Shown here: positions 46,924 through 54,183 of the stretch, in pieces | Layout: every line of letters starts with the position of its first letter | How positions within the stretch are numbered: the stretch's first letter is position 1 | Source: Berghia stephanieae | Taxonomy: Eukaryota > Mollusca > Gastropoda > Nudibranchia > Aeolidiidae | Length of the DNA: 64,000 nt | Assembly: GCA_034508935.3 (NCBI GenBank) | Contig: CM067453.1 | Location: 26,242,523 to 26,306,522 of the forward strand | Reading direction: 5' to 3' | Notes under the pieces: model-generated | What the model was told of the DNA's origin: nothing | What the model saw: the letters and a program-made list of their open reading frames with translations, nothing else | The model's database searches: none | Made by a program: the position numbers and the translations under genes

Positions 46924-49103
46924 TCAAGGAAAATGCTGATTTCCTCATTTACATGAGGAGGGCCTGCTTTTACCCCAATAATATCTGTCAACTGTTTCAA
47001 TGCAAGGTTTAAGGCAAGTAAACCCTTGCTTTTTTTTTAGTTTAAAAAAAATCCATTTGGAGACATTATATTTCTCATCCAGCAGTCAATCAAAATGATA
47101 ATGATATGTATTTCAAATTTAGGTTTTTAATTTTTAATTCATTTATAATTGAATAACAGCTCAGCAAAGTGCCCCGTGGACAACTACAAATACAAATAAA
47201 ATGACGAGATAAATTGTTCACTTGCTGACTTTAAACAAAAAAAAATTAATATCTCATTAACAGAGGATTTTCAGAACAGCCATCAGTGTCTTATAAAAAT
47301 AGGAAAATACAACCAGAAACAACAAGCCAATTGCCTTCAAGTACTAAATTTGTAAGTATTTTCTCTGTATGATTCATGTTTAAAATAAATAAAGAAAGAA
47401 AGAAAGAAAAGGAAAGAAGAGTTTCATCCAAGCTTTTGTAATGTGAGGGGATCCCGATAGCTCAGTTGGTAAAGCACTCACTTCACACACAAAGGGACAG
47501 TGATTGATCCTGGTTGCAGTTAAGATTATTTTTGATATACCTGTCCACCCAGCAGTGATTAGGTAGCTGAGTCTGTTATATCTGGCAGAAAGTACTTTGC
47601 AATAGACTAGCGTTCTATCCAAAGGATAGAAATGAATTGTTTTTGTCCGTTTCATGCTATAGAAACCGGAAATATATAAATGGTTTCAGATTTGTTTGGA
47701 GTAAACTGTAGCTCCACCACTATACTATTAACATCAAACAACTTTTAGATTATTTTTTTTTCCCGATTTCCTAAATAGGTTGAATTCAAAGAATCAAGCC
47801 ATTTAAATCCTGCCATAGAAAAACTGCCTTATACAGATTCATCAAAAATGGGTAAGGATCTACTTGTCATTCATAGTTTATTTATCATCATCATCATGTC
47901 GTAATTATCATGATCACCATCATCTCCTCCCCCTCTTCCTCTTCCTCCTCTTTCTTCTCCTCACCATTGTGCAGCTATGTGTGGCCCTTGGAAAAGGCTT
48001 TTTACTCACATTCTCTCACCATACTCAGGTGTAAGATGAATACCTGGCCGTTAATAGCGTTGTCTCTGTTCGAAAAAATTTGTAAAATTGCCTAACAGGC
48101 GTCGTGTCCCGTCCAAAATGTTGCTGTTGGCCAGGGACCCCTTGTAAAGCGCTTTGAGCACGTTTAGTGGATATTGCGCTATATAAAAGATCAATTTTTT
48201 TACTCCACTGCCTCCATCTCCTTCTCTTCCTCTTCTTCTTGTTTACCTTTTTCTTCTTGTATTTTATGATTTTAGCAGTCTGGTCAAATGGTCAATGTAG
48301 CGAAGCAAGTAGATATTGTTTTGTCTGTTGAGACCTTTTTTGGGAACATATTTTGATATTTCATAGAAAATACCTACTTTTAAGACATAAATCATCATCA
48401 ATGTTCAAATGAATTATCTATATATATAGATATATATATTTTATTCTTTATTGTTTCTTTCTTTTTTTGTTTTTTTTTTAAAGGTGATGGCCTAGCATCG
48501 TGTCAGTCTTCTTTATTCTCGAACACAACTCAAAAGCCAAAGCAGACTGCTGGAGGAACAACAAGTTCTAAGAAAATAGACAATGGCAATGAGTGTTTTG
48601 TGAGACCAGAAATCTCAAAGAGTTCTAGTTCTACAGATTCTGATGACAATTCTCCTCCCCTTCAGATCGATATTGAAGAAGACTGTGATTGTATCGGGCA
48701 TTGTTCAAATGGGAAAATGTGCAAAGAACTCAGATGCGTTCAAAAGAAGGAGAAAATGCTGAAAAAAGTAATGTGTGAGTTGTGCGGAAAACTGTTTCGT
48801 ACTTCAACTGCGCACACCATTCATGTAAGGAGTTGTCATACGGGAGAAAGGCCTTTTGAATGTATAATATGTGGAATGAAGTGTCTTACTCCCGGCCTTC
48901 TCAATGGCCATATGAGAAATCATTCTAACCAGCGATCCCATCAGTGTTCCCTTTGTCCGAAAGCATTCAAGTTGGCAAAAACCCTAAAAAAACATCAGGC
49001 AACTCATTCTGAAGAGAGACCATATGTATGTTTAATTTGCAACAAAGGTTTCAAGCATAAAGGAAGTTGGACATTACACAAGAAGCAATTTCACTCAGAT
49101 TGA
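33966..49103 (+). CDS. THAP domain-C2H2 zinc-finger protein, nine coding exons, one frame break in exon 1
   Basis: Likely a nuclear DNA-binding protein. Exons are 33966-34192, 35843-35933, 36825-36895, 40068-40215, 43301-43400, 44412-44533, 47264-47351, 47779-47851 and 48484-49103. All introns are GT-AG and phases match, giving about 512 aa. The THAP domain begins MGKHCAAIGC (zinc ligands C5 and C10), continues with 'GVTFHGFPLK', 'HPEVLAKWIERIKRDG' and 'FLCSDHF' (the C-x2-H ligands), and ends in exon 2 with 'KKGAVPSKF', the usual AVPx-F tail. Exon 4 ('CQEEKQKLNQDLCQALLTLM...') looks like a coiled coil. Exons 5-8 are Ser/Lys-rich linker. The last exon has four C2H2 fingers (first CELCGKLF, last CLICNKGF) with an HTGERPFEC linker. 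Within exon 1, between PLK and HPEV (34065-34071), the frame is off by one base beside an AAAA run: a sequencing or assembly indel, a real null allele, or early decay. Conservation of everything else favours a functional gene. Confidence 0.85.
34193..35114. other. THAP gene intron 1, first part
   Basis: Includes a possible tRNA-like SINE piece near 34285-34395 (GGTTTGAATCC, a B-box match) and otherwise nothing named. Confidence 0.35.
35115..35590 (-). mobile_element. L2/CR1-group LINE 3' end in THAP intron 1
   Basis: The minus-strand translation gives 'SVEKRIKFKACVLVYSCLEG', then 'APSYLSELIQ' and 'SDPLFGTPYHRAFVKKNLCL', the C-terminus of an L2-type polymerase protein with a few lesions. It is followed by a 3' UTR ending AAGCGCTTAGAGTCTGG ... 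TATAGCGCTATATAAA and an ATT tail. The same terminal GCGCTATATAAA motif ends the tRNA-derived SINEs of this window. Confidence 0.85.
36978..37445. repeat. foldback repeat with ~110-bp arms
   Basis: The left arm (about 36980-37090) is inverted relative to the right arm (about 37320-37445). Both carry GAAGGGTTTTGAGC, TATTTTGTTCTTTTTT and AGCTGTTATA. The same module recurs at 43440-43645 (as a pair) and at 49540-49622 (single). Confidence 0.75.
37455..37715 (-). mobile_element. tRNA-derived SINE (family T), minus strand
   Basis: The head matches GTCTTGTGGTGTGGCACTCG with a degenerate B box; the body has the GTACTCA/TGAGAATG-type segment and the 3' part 'AGCAACACT' and 'CTTTACAAGGGG'. The terminal GCGCTATATAAA is eroded. 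Confidence 0.7.
39000..39394. mobile_element. 395-bp MITE with 15-bp perfect TIRs
   Basis: The ends CATGGCAGTTTTTTG (39000-39014) and CAAAAAACTGCCATG (39380-39394) are exact reverse complements. The interior is rich in TTGCAAAAAATT-type motifs and has GCGGCCGCAA near the right end, like the MITE at 28605-28999. A minus-strand family A 3' end is nested inside (39131-39215). Confidence 0.8.
39131..39215 (-). mobile_element. family A 3'-end fragment nested in a MITE
   Basis: On the minus strand it reads TTTTACTGGAGTTGATATGA, then CCTTACATTTGTTGCAAGCC, CCGTGAAAC and an AAACAAACAAA tail, the family A hairpin region with an eroded stem. Confidence 0.75.
39683..39930 (-). mobile_element. tRNA-derived SINE (family T), minus strand
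   Basis: Near full length: the head ('CTTGTGGTATGACACTCTCA' on the minus strand) with a degenerate B box, through the 'GTAAATGG'/'GTTAACAGC' body to an eroded tail near 39690. Confidence 0.75.
40294..40608 (+). mobile_element. tRNA-derived SINE (family T), best copy
   Basis: The head GTGGTCTTGTGGTATGACAC and B box GTTCGAGCC (a perfect GWTCRANNC match) show a tRNA-derived RNA polymerase III promoter. The body contains CCTTGGAAAAGGCTCTTTAC. The 3' end GTAAAGCACTTTGAG ... CGCTATATAAAAGC followed by A's matches the L2-like LINE tail at 35115. It lies in THAP intron 4. Confidence 0.85.
41880..42100 (+). mobile_element. second tRNA-derived SINE type
   Basis: TCAATGGTTGAGTGATAAAG resembles an A-box region and GGTTTGAATCC matches a B box 30-40 bp later. 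The body differs from family T. A related head may exist near 34285. Confidence 0.6.
42232..42720 (-). mobile_element. family T SINE split by a MITE
   Basis: The tail region (ATATCCACTGAACGCACTTA) and head region (GAGTGTCATACCAC-like, near 42690-42705) of one minus-strand SINE are separated by a 185-bp TIR element plus body sequence. Confidence 0.75.
42342..42526. mobile_element. 185-bp MITE inside a family T SINE
   Basis: The left end GTGAGGCTAGCTGAGAAAAT and the right end (minus strand) GTGTGGCTGGCTGAGAAAAC extend as an inverted repeat of about 31 bp through CCGGGAAGATG/CCGGAAAGATG. ATTAT flanks both sides (42337-42341 and 42527-42531). Confidence 0.85.
42975..43210 (+). mobile_element. 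family T SINE, diverged
   Basis: The head TTTGTGGTATCGAGATATGA and tail CTTGTAAAGCACTTTGAGCA, TTTAGTGGATATTG are recognisable. The middle is shortened. Confidence 0.7.
43440..43645. repeat. foldback repeat, second copy
   Basis: Left arm 43440-43530 and right arm about 43565-43645 are diverged inverted copies of the module described at 36978-37445, separated by about 35 bp. It lies in THAP intron 5. Confidence 0.7.
44590..46285. repeat. A/T-rich repeat cluster in THAP intron 6
   Basis: Contains TTGCAAAAAATT-type repeats at 44680-44780 and 45843-45900 (the latter with GCAGCCGCAAGCGCC), an ATT array at about 45069-45225, a pogo-like terminal sequence CAGTGGAACTCGGGAATAAC at 45243, and AT arrays at about 45400-45480 and 45625-45715. 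The sequences near 44963 and 45915 (CCAGGAGAT against ATTTCCTGG) may be element ends. There is no gene. Confidence 0.6.
46298..46865 (+). mobile_element. family A copy A5 with 10-bp target duplication
   Basis: Flanked by GTACTTATTC (46288-46297 and 46866-46875). It starts TGGGTGGGGTTTCCGACCTC and ends with GGCGCT ... AGCGCC and an AAACAACAAAAACA tail. T-rich expansion makes it longer than other copies. It lies in THAP intron 6. Confidence 0.9.
47455..47640 (+). mobile_element. third tRNA-derived SINE type
   Basis: GATAGCTCAGTTGGTAAAGC is a clean A-box region and GTGATTGATCCTGG the B-box area. The downstream part 'CAATAGACTAGCGTTCTATC' is non-tRNA. A minus-strand relative is at 49150-49365. 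It lies in THAP intron 7. Confidence 0.75.
47965..48205 (+). mobile_element. family T SINE lacking the B box
   Basis: The head jumps from 'GTGCAGCTATGTG' straight to 'CCCTTGGAAAAGGC', so the tRNA B-box region is deleted. The tail is well kept: GTAAAGCGCTTTGAGCACG, then ATTGCGCTATATAAAAG. Confidence 0.8.
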
Positions 49104-49149
49104 TCAGAACACTAAGTGATTGCAATAGTCCTTCAGTGCCGTAATGCCA

Positions 49150-49365
49150 TGGAGCTGGAGTTTAGCCTCATTCCTATTGTGTTCGACAGACAATAGAAAT
49201 TTCTTGCTACGCATGATACTTGCCACCAGGTCTAACACACCCAGCTACCCAATTACTGTGGGGGGGGGATCAGAAATAATTCTTGATATCACCTGGGATT
49301 GATCACTATCCCTTTGCGTGTGAAGCATGTGCTCTGCCAACGGAGCTATTTGGGACCCCAAACAG
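49150..49365 (-). mobile_element. third tRNA-derived SINE type, minus strand
   Basis: The minus strand starts GGGGTCCCAAATAGCTCCGT, TGGCAGAGC (A box) and has GTGATCAATCC (B box), then a body matching 47455-47640. It lies just beyond the THAP gene stop. Confidence 0.75.
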
Positions 49366-49539
49366 AACAGAACAATATTTTGATGATTTCATTACAGAGT
49401 AAATTATTCAGTTTTAGGATAGTTATAAATGAGGGTTTCAAGATATTGAAAATATTTTTTTGGAGGAAAAATAAGAATACATGTGATCTAAATATGTTTA
49501 GTTTTTACTGTCATCTGTTTTAGAAGCTACTGAACAAAA

Positions 49540-49622
49540 CAAAAATAACAGCTTCAAAAAAGAATAAAATACTCAACATGGAACGTTTCTTGCTCAAAAC
49601 CCTTAACAACAACAAAAACAAT
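49540..49622 (-). repeat. single arm of the foldback module
   Basis: The minus strand reads TTAAGGGTTTTGAGCAAGAA, ACGTTCC, then TATTTTATTC and AGCTGTTATT, matching the foldbacks at 36978 and 43440. Confidence 0.7.
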
Positions 49623-49624
49623 TA

Positions 49625-50411
49625 CAGTCGACTCCGCTTAATAGCACAACCATGGAAGTTCAGATTAGTGTGTCGATTAAGCGGAGTGTGAGATTAAGCG
49701 GAGAAGCTAAAAATAATATCTAAGCACCAGCTTTCATGTGTCATTCATGTAGGACCTTTACTTCTGAGTTTTCTACGGGCTTGGGATCATTACGTTTTAG
49801 ACATGACCTCATTAGAATGTTTGATTTTCATTTAATTAATTGGGTTGGGTTTTAAAAAATGTTCTTTTTTTTTCTGTTTAAAAAAAAAAATCTTCTCTTT
49901 TTCATGTTTTAATCGACAACAAAATGTGACATTATTGTTTGTTAGTAATCGCGAAGCGTTTATGGCTTTCTATTCTGTGCTAGCTGTTGATAAAGCTTTG
50001 TCTCCAATCTCCCCAATGTAGATCCCCTGTCAAGCATTCTTCTTGGACGAAGTGCGTAGTTTGTCTACCATGTCAAGTTTTTCAGTGTTTGTCAGGGTTC
50101 GTGTGTCAAATTCCGATGACTCATCCTCATCTTCATTATCTAGCATTGTCTTTTATGTGGGTGAGTGGAGTACAGTAGTTCCTGAGATGTCAGTTGACCG
50201 CTGATGTTGTCATTGTTACGAATTGATCGAATGCTGTGGCCGAATAGTTGTGTGGAACGGAAACAGCATCATTGATTTCATATGGCTGTTACTACCGCAG
50301 GTGTAGCGATTAAGCGGAGCGATTATCTAGAAATTAATCCGTTTTTCGGGAATGTGTAGCGTATAAGCGGAGTGTGTGATTAACTGATTTGATATTAAGG
50401 GGAGTGAACTG
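49625..50411. mobile_element. 787-bp pogo/Tigger-like MITE
   Basis: The ends CAGTCGACTCCGCTTAATAG and (other strand) CAGTTCACTCCCCTTAATAT are imperfect TIRs with subterminal ATTAAGCGGAG repeats. CAGT ends with repeated 'TTAAGCGGAG' motifs are typical of pogo/Tigger-group Tc1-mariner elements. TA precedes the left end; the right flank is mutated. No transposase frame remains. Confidence 0.75.
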
Positions 50412-50699
50412 TTTTATGCTAATGCTTCGTTTAAAATACAAATAGATACCAGTGCTGCCAACCCTAGCCCATGGAAACATGTGTAATGGGGAGCTAAAAT
50501 GAAAAAGCTTTTGAAAAAGAAATGTTGCAATCCAGAAAAAAAGGGAATTTTTGTTTGAAGTATGGGAAAATTTAGCACCGCATTTCCATTTGCATGATCA
50601 TCTTTCTCTCTCACTCTCTCTTGATAAATGTTACTAATAACATGATACAACTACTCTTTGTGCAGAAACTTTCTTTCAGAGGTTAATTGATGGTATAAA

Positions 50700-50875
50700 T
50701 CCTACATAGTTGAGTCCTTGGAAAAGGCTCTTTACTCACATTATCTCACCGTACTCGGGTGTAAAATGAGTACCTGGTTGTTAACAGCGTTGTCTTTGTC
50801 CGAAAAAGTGTAATATCGCCTAACAGGCGGCATGTCCCGTCCTACATGTTGCTGTTGACCAGGGACCCGGGTCGT
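50700..50875 (+). mobile_element. family T SINE, 5'- and 3'-truncated
   Basis: Runs from TTGAGTCCTTGGAAAAGGCT to GTTGCTGTTGACCAGGGACC; the tRNA head and GCGCTATATAAA end are missing. Confidence 0.75.
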
Positions 50876-51560
50876 GAAACAAATTAATTTGTTGATGTAT
50901 GTACACTAAAAAGGTGTATGATTATTTGTAAAAACTGAAATTGACTGTTGCGGACGATCCTCAGAAAAATGTGTAAAAGCGTACAATGAATGAAAGTAGG
51001 TAAAAATAAACATTTTTAATAGAAGGTTGGCAGCACTGAGTCAGGGGAAAATGTCTTTGTACATCTTGTCTGGATAAATGATGGCGATTACTCTAATCTA
51101 TTGCATGTTGACTATCCCAGACCTGCCCCTAGTACTACGAAAAATGAGTAGAAATACAAATTGCATTCGCCTCTTTGATCTTTTGAAAAGGAAAGTTTAT
51201 TTCCTCAGACCCTATATTCGGGAGTTTGGGGCATCTTCGGATCATGCTGAGGGCAAATTATATATTTCTAAAGATATTCAAATGGAATTTTCTTTCTTTC
51301 CCTTGGAAACTACAAATTTTTTAAATTTCAAGTTGGCAGCTCTGCTATCCTGTCTTCCTGTTTTATTTATTGATACTGAAATGACTTGAAGGGGTCGCAA
51401 GTGCTAAAAAAAAAACTAACCCCAAGCACACTTGTTATGATGTTAAAGTGGATTCCATTGTTTGCCTTTTTTTCTTTTTTTATTAATGCTATTAAAAGAA
51501 AATGTGTGACTCATTGTCTTTAAATGATTCATGTTATGCAGGGATGAACTGGATCCTTTA

Positions 51561-51802
51561 CCTGTCAACTGTCATACTCTGGAAAAACTTGTATTTTTAA
51601 ATTTGGCCAGAAAACTCGTTCTTCAAATCTTCAAATATCGATTTAAATGACCCGCTTGTTGGCAAAAACTCTCACGACTTCACGAAATCTTAGGTTTGAG
51701 AGTTTTTGCCAGAATGAGGGTTATTTAAATCTATCGATATTTGAAGAGCTTTCAGGACAAATTTTTAAATATAAGTTTTTCCAGAGTACAGCAGTTAACT
51801 GG
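51561..51802. mobile_element. hairpin MITE (near-complete palindrome)
   Basis: Arms of about 115 bp pair across a short centre. The outer part reads TACTCTGGAAAAACTTG on the left and its complement CAAGTTTTTCCAGAGTA-like sequence ending at 51788; pairing continues through TTTTTAAAT, GAAATATCGAT-like and GGCAAAAACTCTCA/TGAGAGTTTTTGCC. TA bounds the strongly paired core (51575-51576 and 51787-51788). It has no coding capacity. Confidence 0.85.
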
Positions 51803-52099
51803 TTAAAAATGAATTATAAATGAAATGATGTTTTTTGCTGTTTGAAAGTGTATTTATTTTACACCATAATTTCATAAGTATAATTTCATGTCTTATATTC
51901 GTGGCTATGAGTTCAATTTCCAGTGCCTAATATTTACATCATGCCTAATCCTGTATTCAAAACACGTCATTGGCACAAAATTTGCCTATATAAAACATCA
52001 ATTCTAAAACTTATCATACACAGGTACACACACACACACATACATAATCTTATACTTGCGCATACACATACACAAAGACATACTCACACTTGTCACACT

Positions 52100-52990
52100 G
52101 GGTGGGGATCCTGACCTCCCATATTGGGCAGGGAGGTACATGCTGTGTCTTCTATCCCCCATACCCGTTTTCCAATTGCTTCCTGTCATTGTCTTGGAAT
52201 GAGATTACTTAGTTTTGTCCTGATCCTTGCCCGAGTTCCTTGGCTGGGAGGGAAACATTCGAATGTATAGTTATAGTTTTGGGAGATGATATTTTTTTCC
52301 TTGTGAATCATCTGTCTGTTATGCATTGTATTATGTTTAGTTTACATAGTATATTATATGATTGGTAAAGATTTGAGTGTACTCCTCTTAGTTGGGACCT
52401 GTGCTTGTGTCTGGATGAGACATTTAGGTGATCTCAAACTAAGTACTTTGACGGTGTGCTCTTGGAAACTACATCTGATCCCTATTTGAACCAATTCCCC
52501 TTTGTCTTAACTTTTCTTTTGTGCTTTAATTGTAATTCTAGAACTTTTTACTATCCCATTTTCTTCCTTTTTTACTGGCGCTGATATGACCTTGCAGGTT
52601 GTTGGATGGGAGCATCACCCTTGAATCATATACCTATGATGTTCGCATGGGTGTACGATCCGATAGTGATGTCGTTTCTTCTTCTCTTTACTAGCCTATC
52701 CTGCTTCTTTGGTTTGTGATTGTATTTTTGACAGGGGATATTTTTTTTCTGTAAATCTTCTGCCTGTTTGTTCTTGGTTATTTATAATTTAGCTTATGAT
52801 ATCTTTAGGTTATGATTTTGATTTACATTTGTACTACTTTTGTTAGATTGCTTGTTTTTTTGTTTCAGCGGTCTCTCATATAACCTCAATTGTGTTGGAA
52901 GAGACCTAAAGCAACAAACAAAAAAAAAACAAAAAAAGATATGACTTAATGTGTTGCAAGTGCCGTAAAACCTTTAAAAACAAAAAGAAA
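52100..52990 (+). mobile_element. family A copy A6, split by family B
   Basis: Starts GGGTGGGGATCCTGACCTCC. The body runs to GGCGCTGATATGAC at 52590; the 3' hairpin arm and tail resume at 52938. TGTCACA occurs on both outer sides (left near 52092, right near 52995) as an imperfect target duplication. Confidence 0.85.
52594..52937 (+). mobile_element. family B retroelement nested in A6
   Basis: A 344-bp element between GATATGAC(C)TT (52583-52593) and GATATGACTT (52938-52947). It starts GCAGGTTGTTGGATGGGAGC and ends with a hairpin (GGTCTC at 52870-52875 pairing GAGACC at 52901-52906) plus a CAACAAACAAAA-type tail. Its overall layout and hairpin loop resemble family A, but the stem sequence differs. 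Confidence 0.85.
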
Positions 52991-53035
52991 CACATGTCAC
53001 ATATATCTGGGGAGATGATGAAAAGCAGGTTGAAA

Positions 53036-53205
53036 TGAATTTATGAACCAGTCCCCTTGTCTTACTCTTTTCTTGGGTGATTTTAATTGTTAATCTATAA
53101 GTGTTTGATTATCCCATTTTCTTCCTTTTTTTTTGTTTTTTTTGCTGGCACTGAATTGACCTAAAAGTGTTGCAAGCACCATAAAACCGTTAAAAACAAA
53201 ATCGA
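53036..53205 (+). mobile_element. family A 3'-end fragment
   Basis: Runs from 'CCAGTCCCCTTGTCTTACTC' to 'AAAACCGTTAAAAACAAAA'. Both stem CpGs have decayed (GGCACT and AGCACC), as expected from methyl-CpG deamination. Confidence 0.8.
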
Positions 53206-53982
53206 TTGGGAAAATTAAGGAAGATTATGTGTGGCTGATGTACGTATATATGATATACTTTTTTTATTTTAAGTTATTATAATATATCCTAACACTTATA
53301 AGTTGCCAAAAACATAAAGTTAGTCTACTGGGTAGGGTAAATTCAGTTTTATCGTCATTGAATTTTATCTTGTTTTGGGTCATCGAGAGTTTGATGTGAG
53401 AGATGCAGTTATAGTCAGGGAAAGATATAATTTGACCTCCAACTAATTGCAACATAAATTATTTCTTTTACATATAATTATATACGATTCAATAAGTAAA
53501 ATAAACCATTGTTTACTTTTATAAAAAGGTGCTAACTATTTTAAAATAATTTTTTAATTTTACAAAAATGTATTACTTTCCAAACTGTGATTCCATAGAC
53601 CGGCACGCATGAATTGTATCAGTTACCCTTTCTGATGACACGGTTGATAAACGTTTAGAGCATTGACGGAAACCCGCAGAGGTCCATTTCGATAGTTTCT
53701 TACGATGGTTAACGCGCTCTGTTTGGTATGTATTTACAAAGTAAGGAGTATAATATTTTTGGTATGTCAAATATTCTATACTATTAACATTTTCCCCCAT
53801 AGAATACCCTTATACCTAAAATATATAAGCGTTGTAATTAAATATTTGCTGCAAACAAAAAGTAGATACATCTGTGAAAAGGTAACAATGAATTTTTTTT
53901 CGCGAATACATTGATTGTTTAGGCTTATCAAAATGTTGCCAAAGAAGACGCCCCCTCTCCACCCCCATCACAAACACACACG

Positions 53983-54029
<47 letters not shown>

Positions 54030-54183
54030 CACACACAGACATACTATCCGCAATCACATTCATTTACATGTTGACGAAATCAAATTAAAAAGAAAGAAAA
54101 GAAAAAAAATAGCTGGGATAGACACCCAGAGTGGTGTTGATGAGTTATGGTCAAGAATAAAAACAAATATAAGCCATACTGTG
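53206..54183. other. intergenic, with CA tract
   Basis: AT-rich, with a CA/CG tract at about 53978-54038. Element ends for the nuclease-like protein downstream would be expected here, but I could not identify a terminal repeat. Confidence 0.4.

Noticed and set aside
47455-47540. A functional tRNA gene
   Set aside because: The A and B boxes are good, but the acceptor stem does not pair well, a non-tRNA body follows and a second copy exists at 49150-49365. It is a SINE head.
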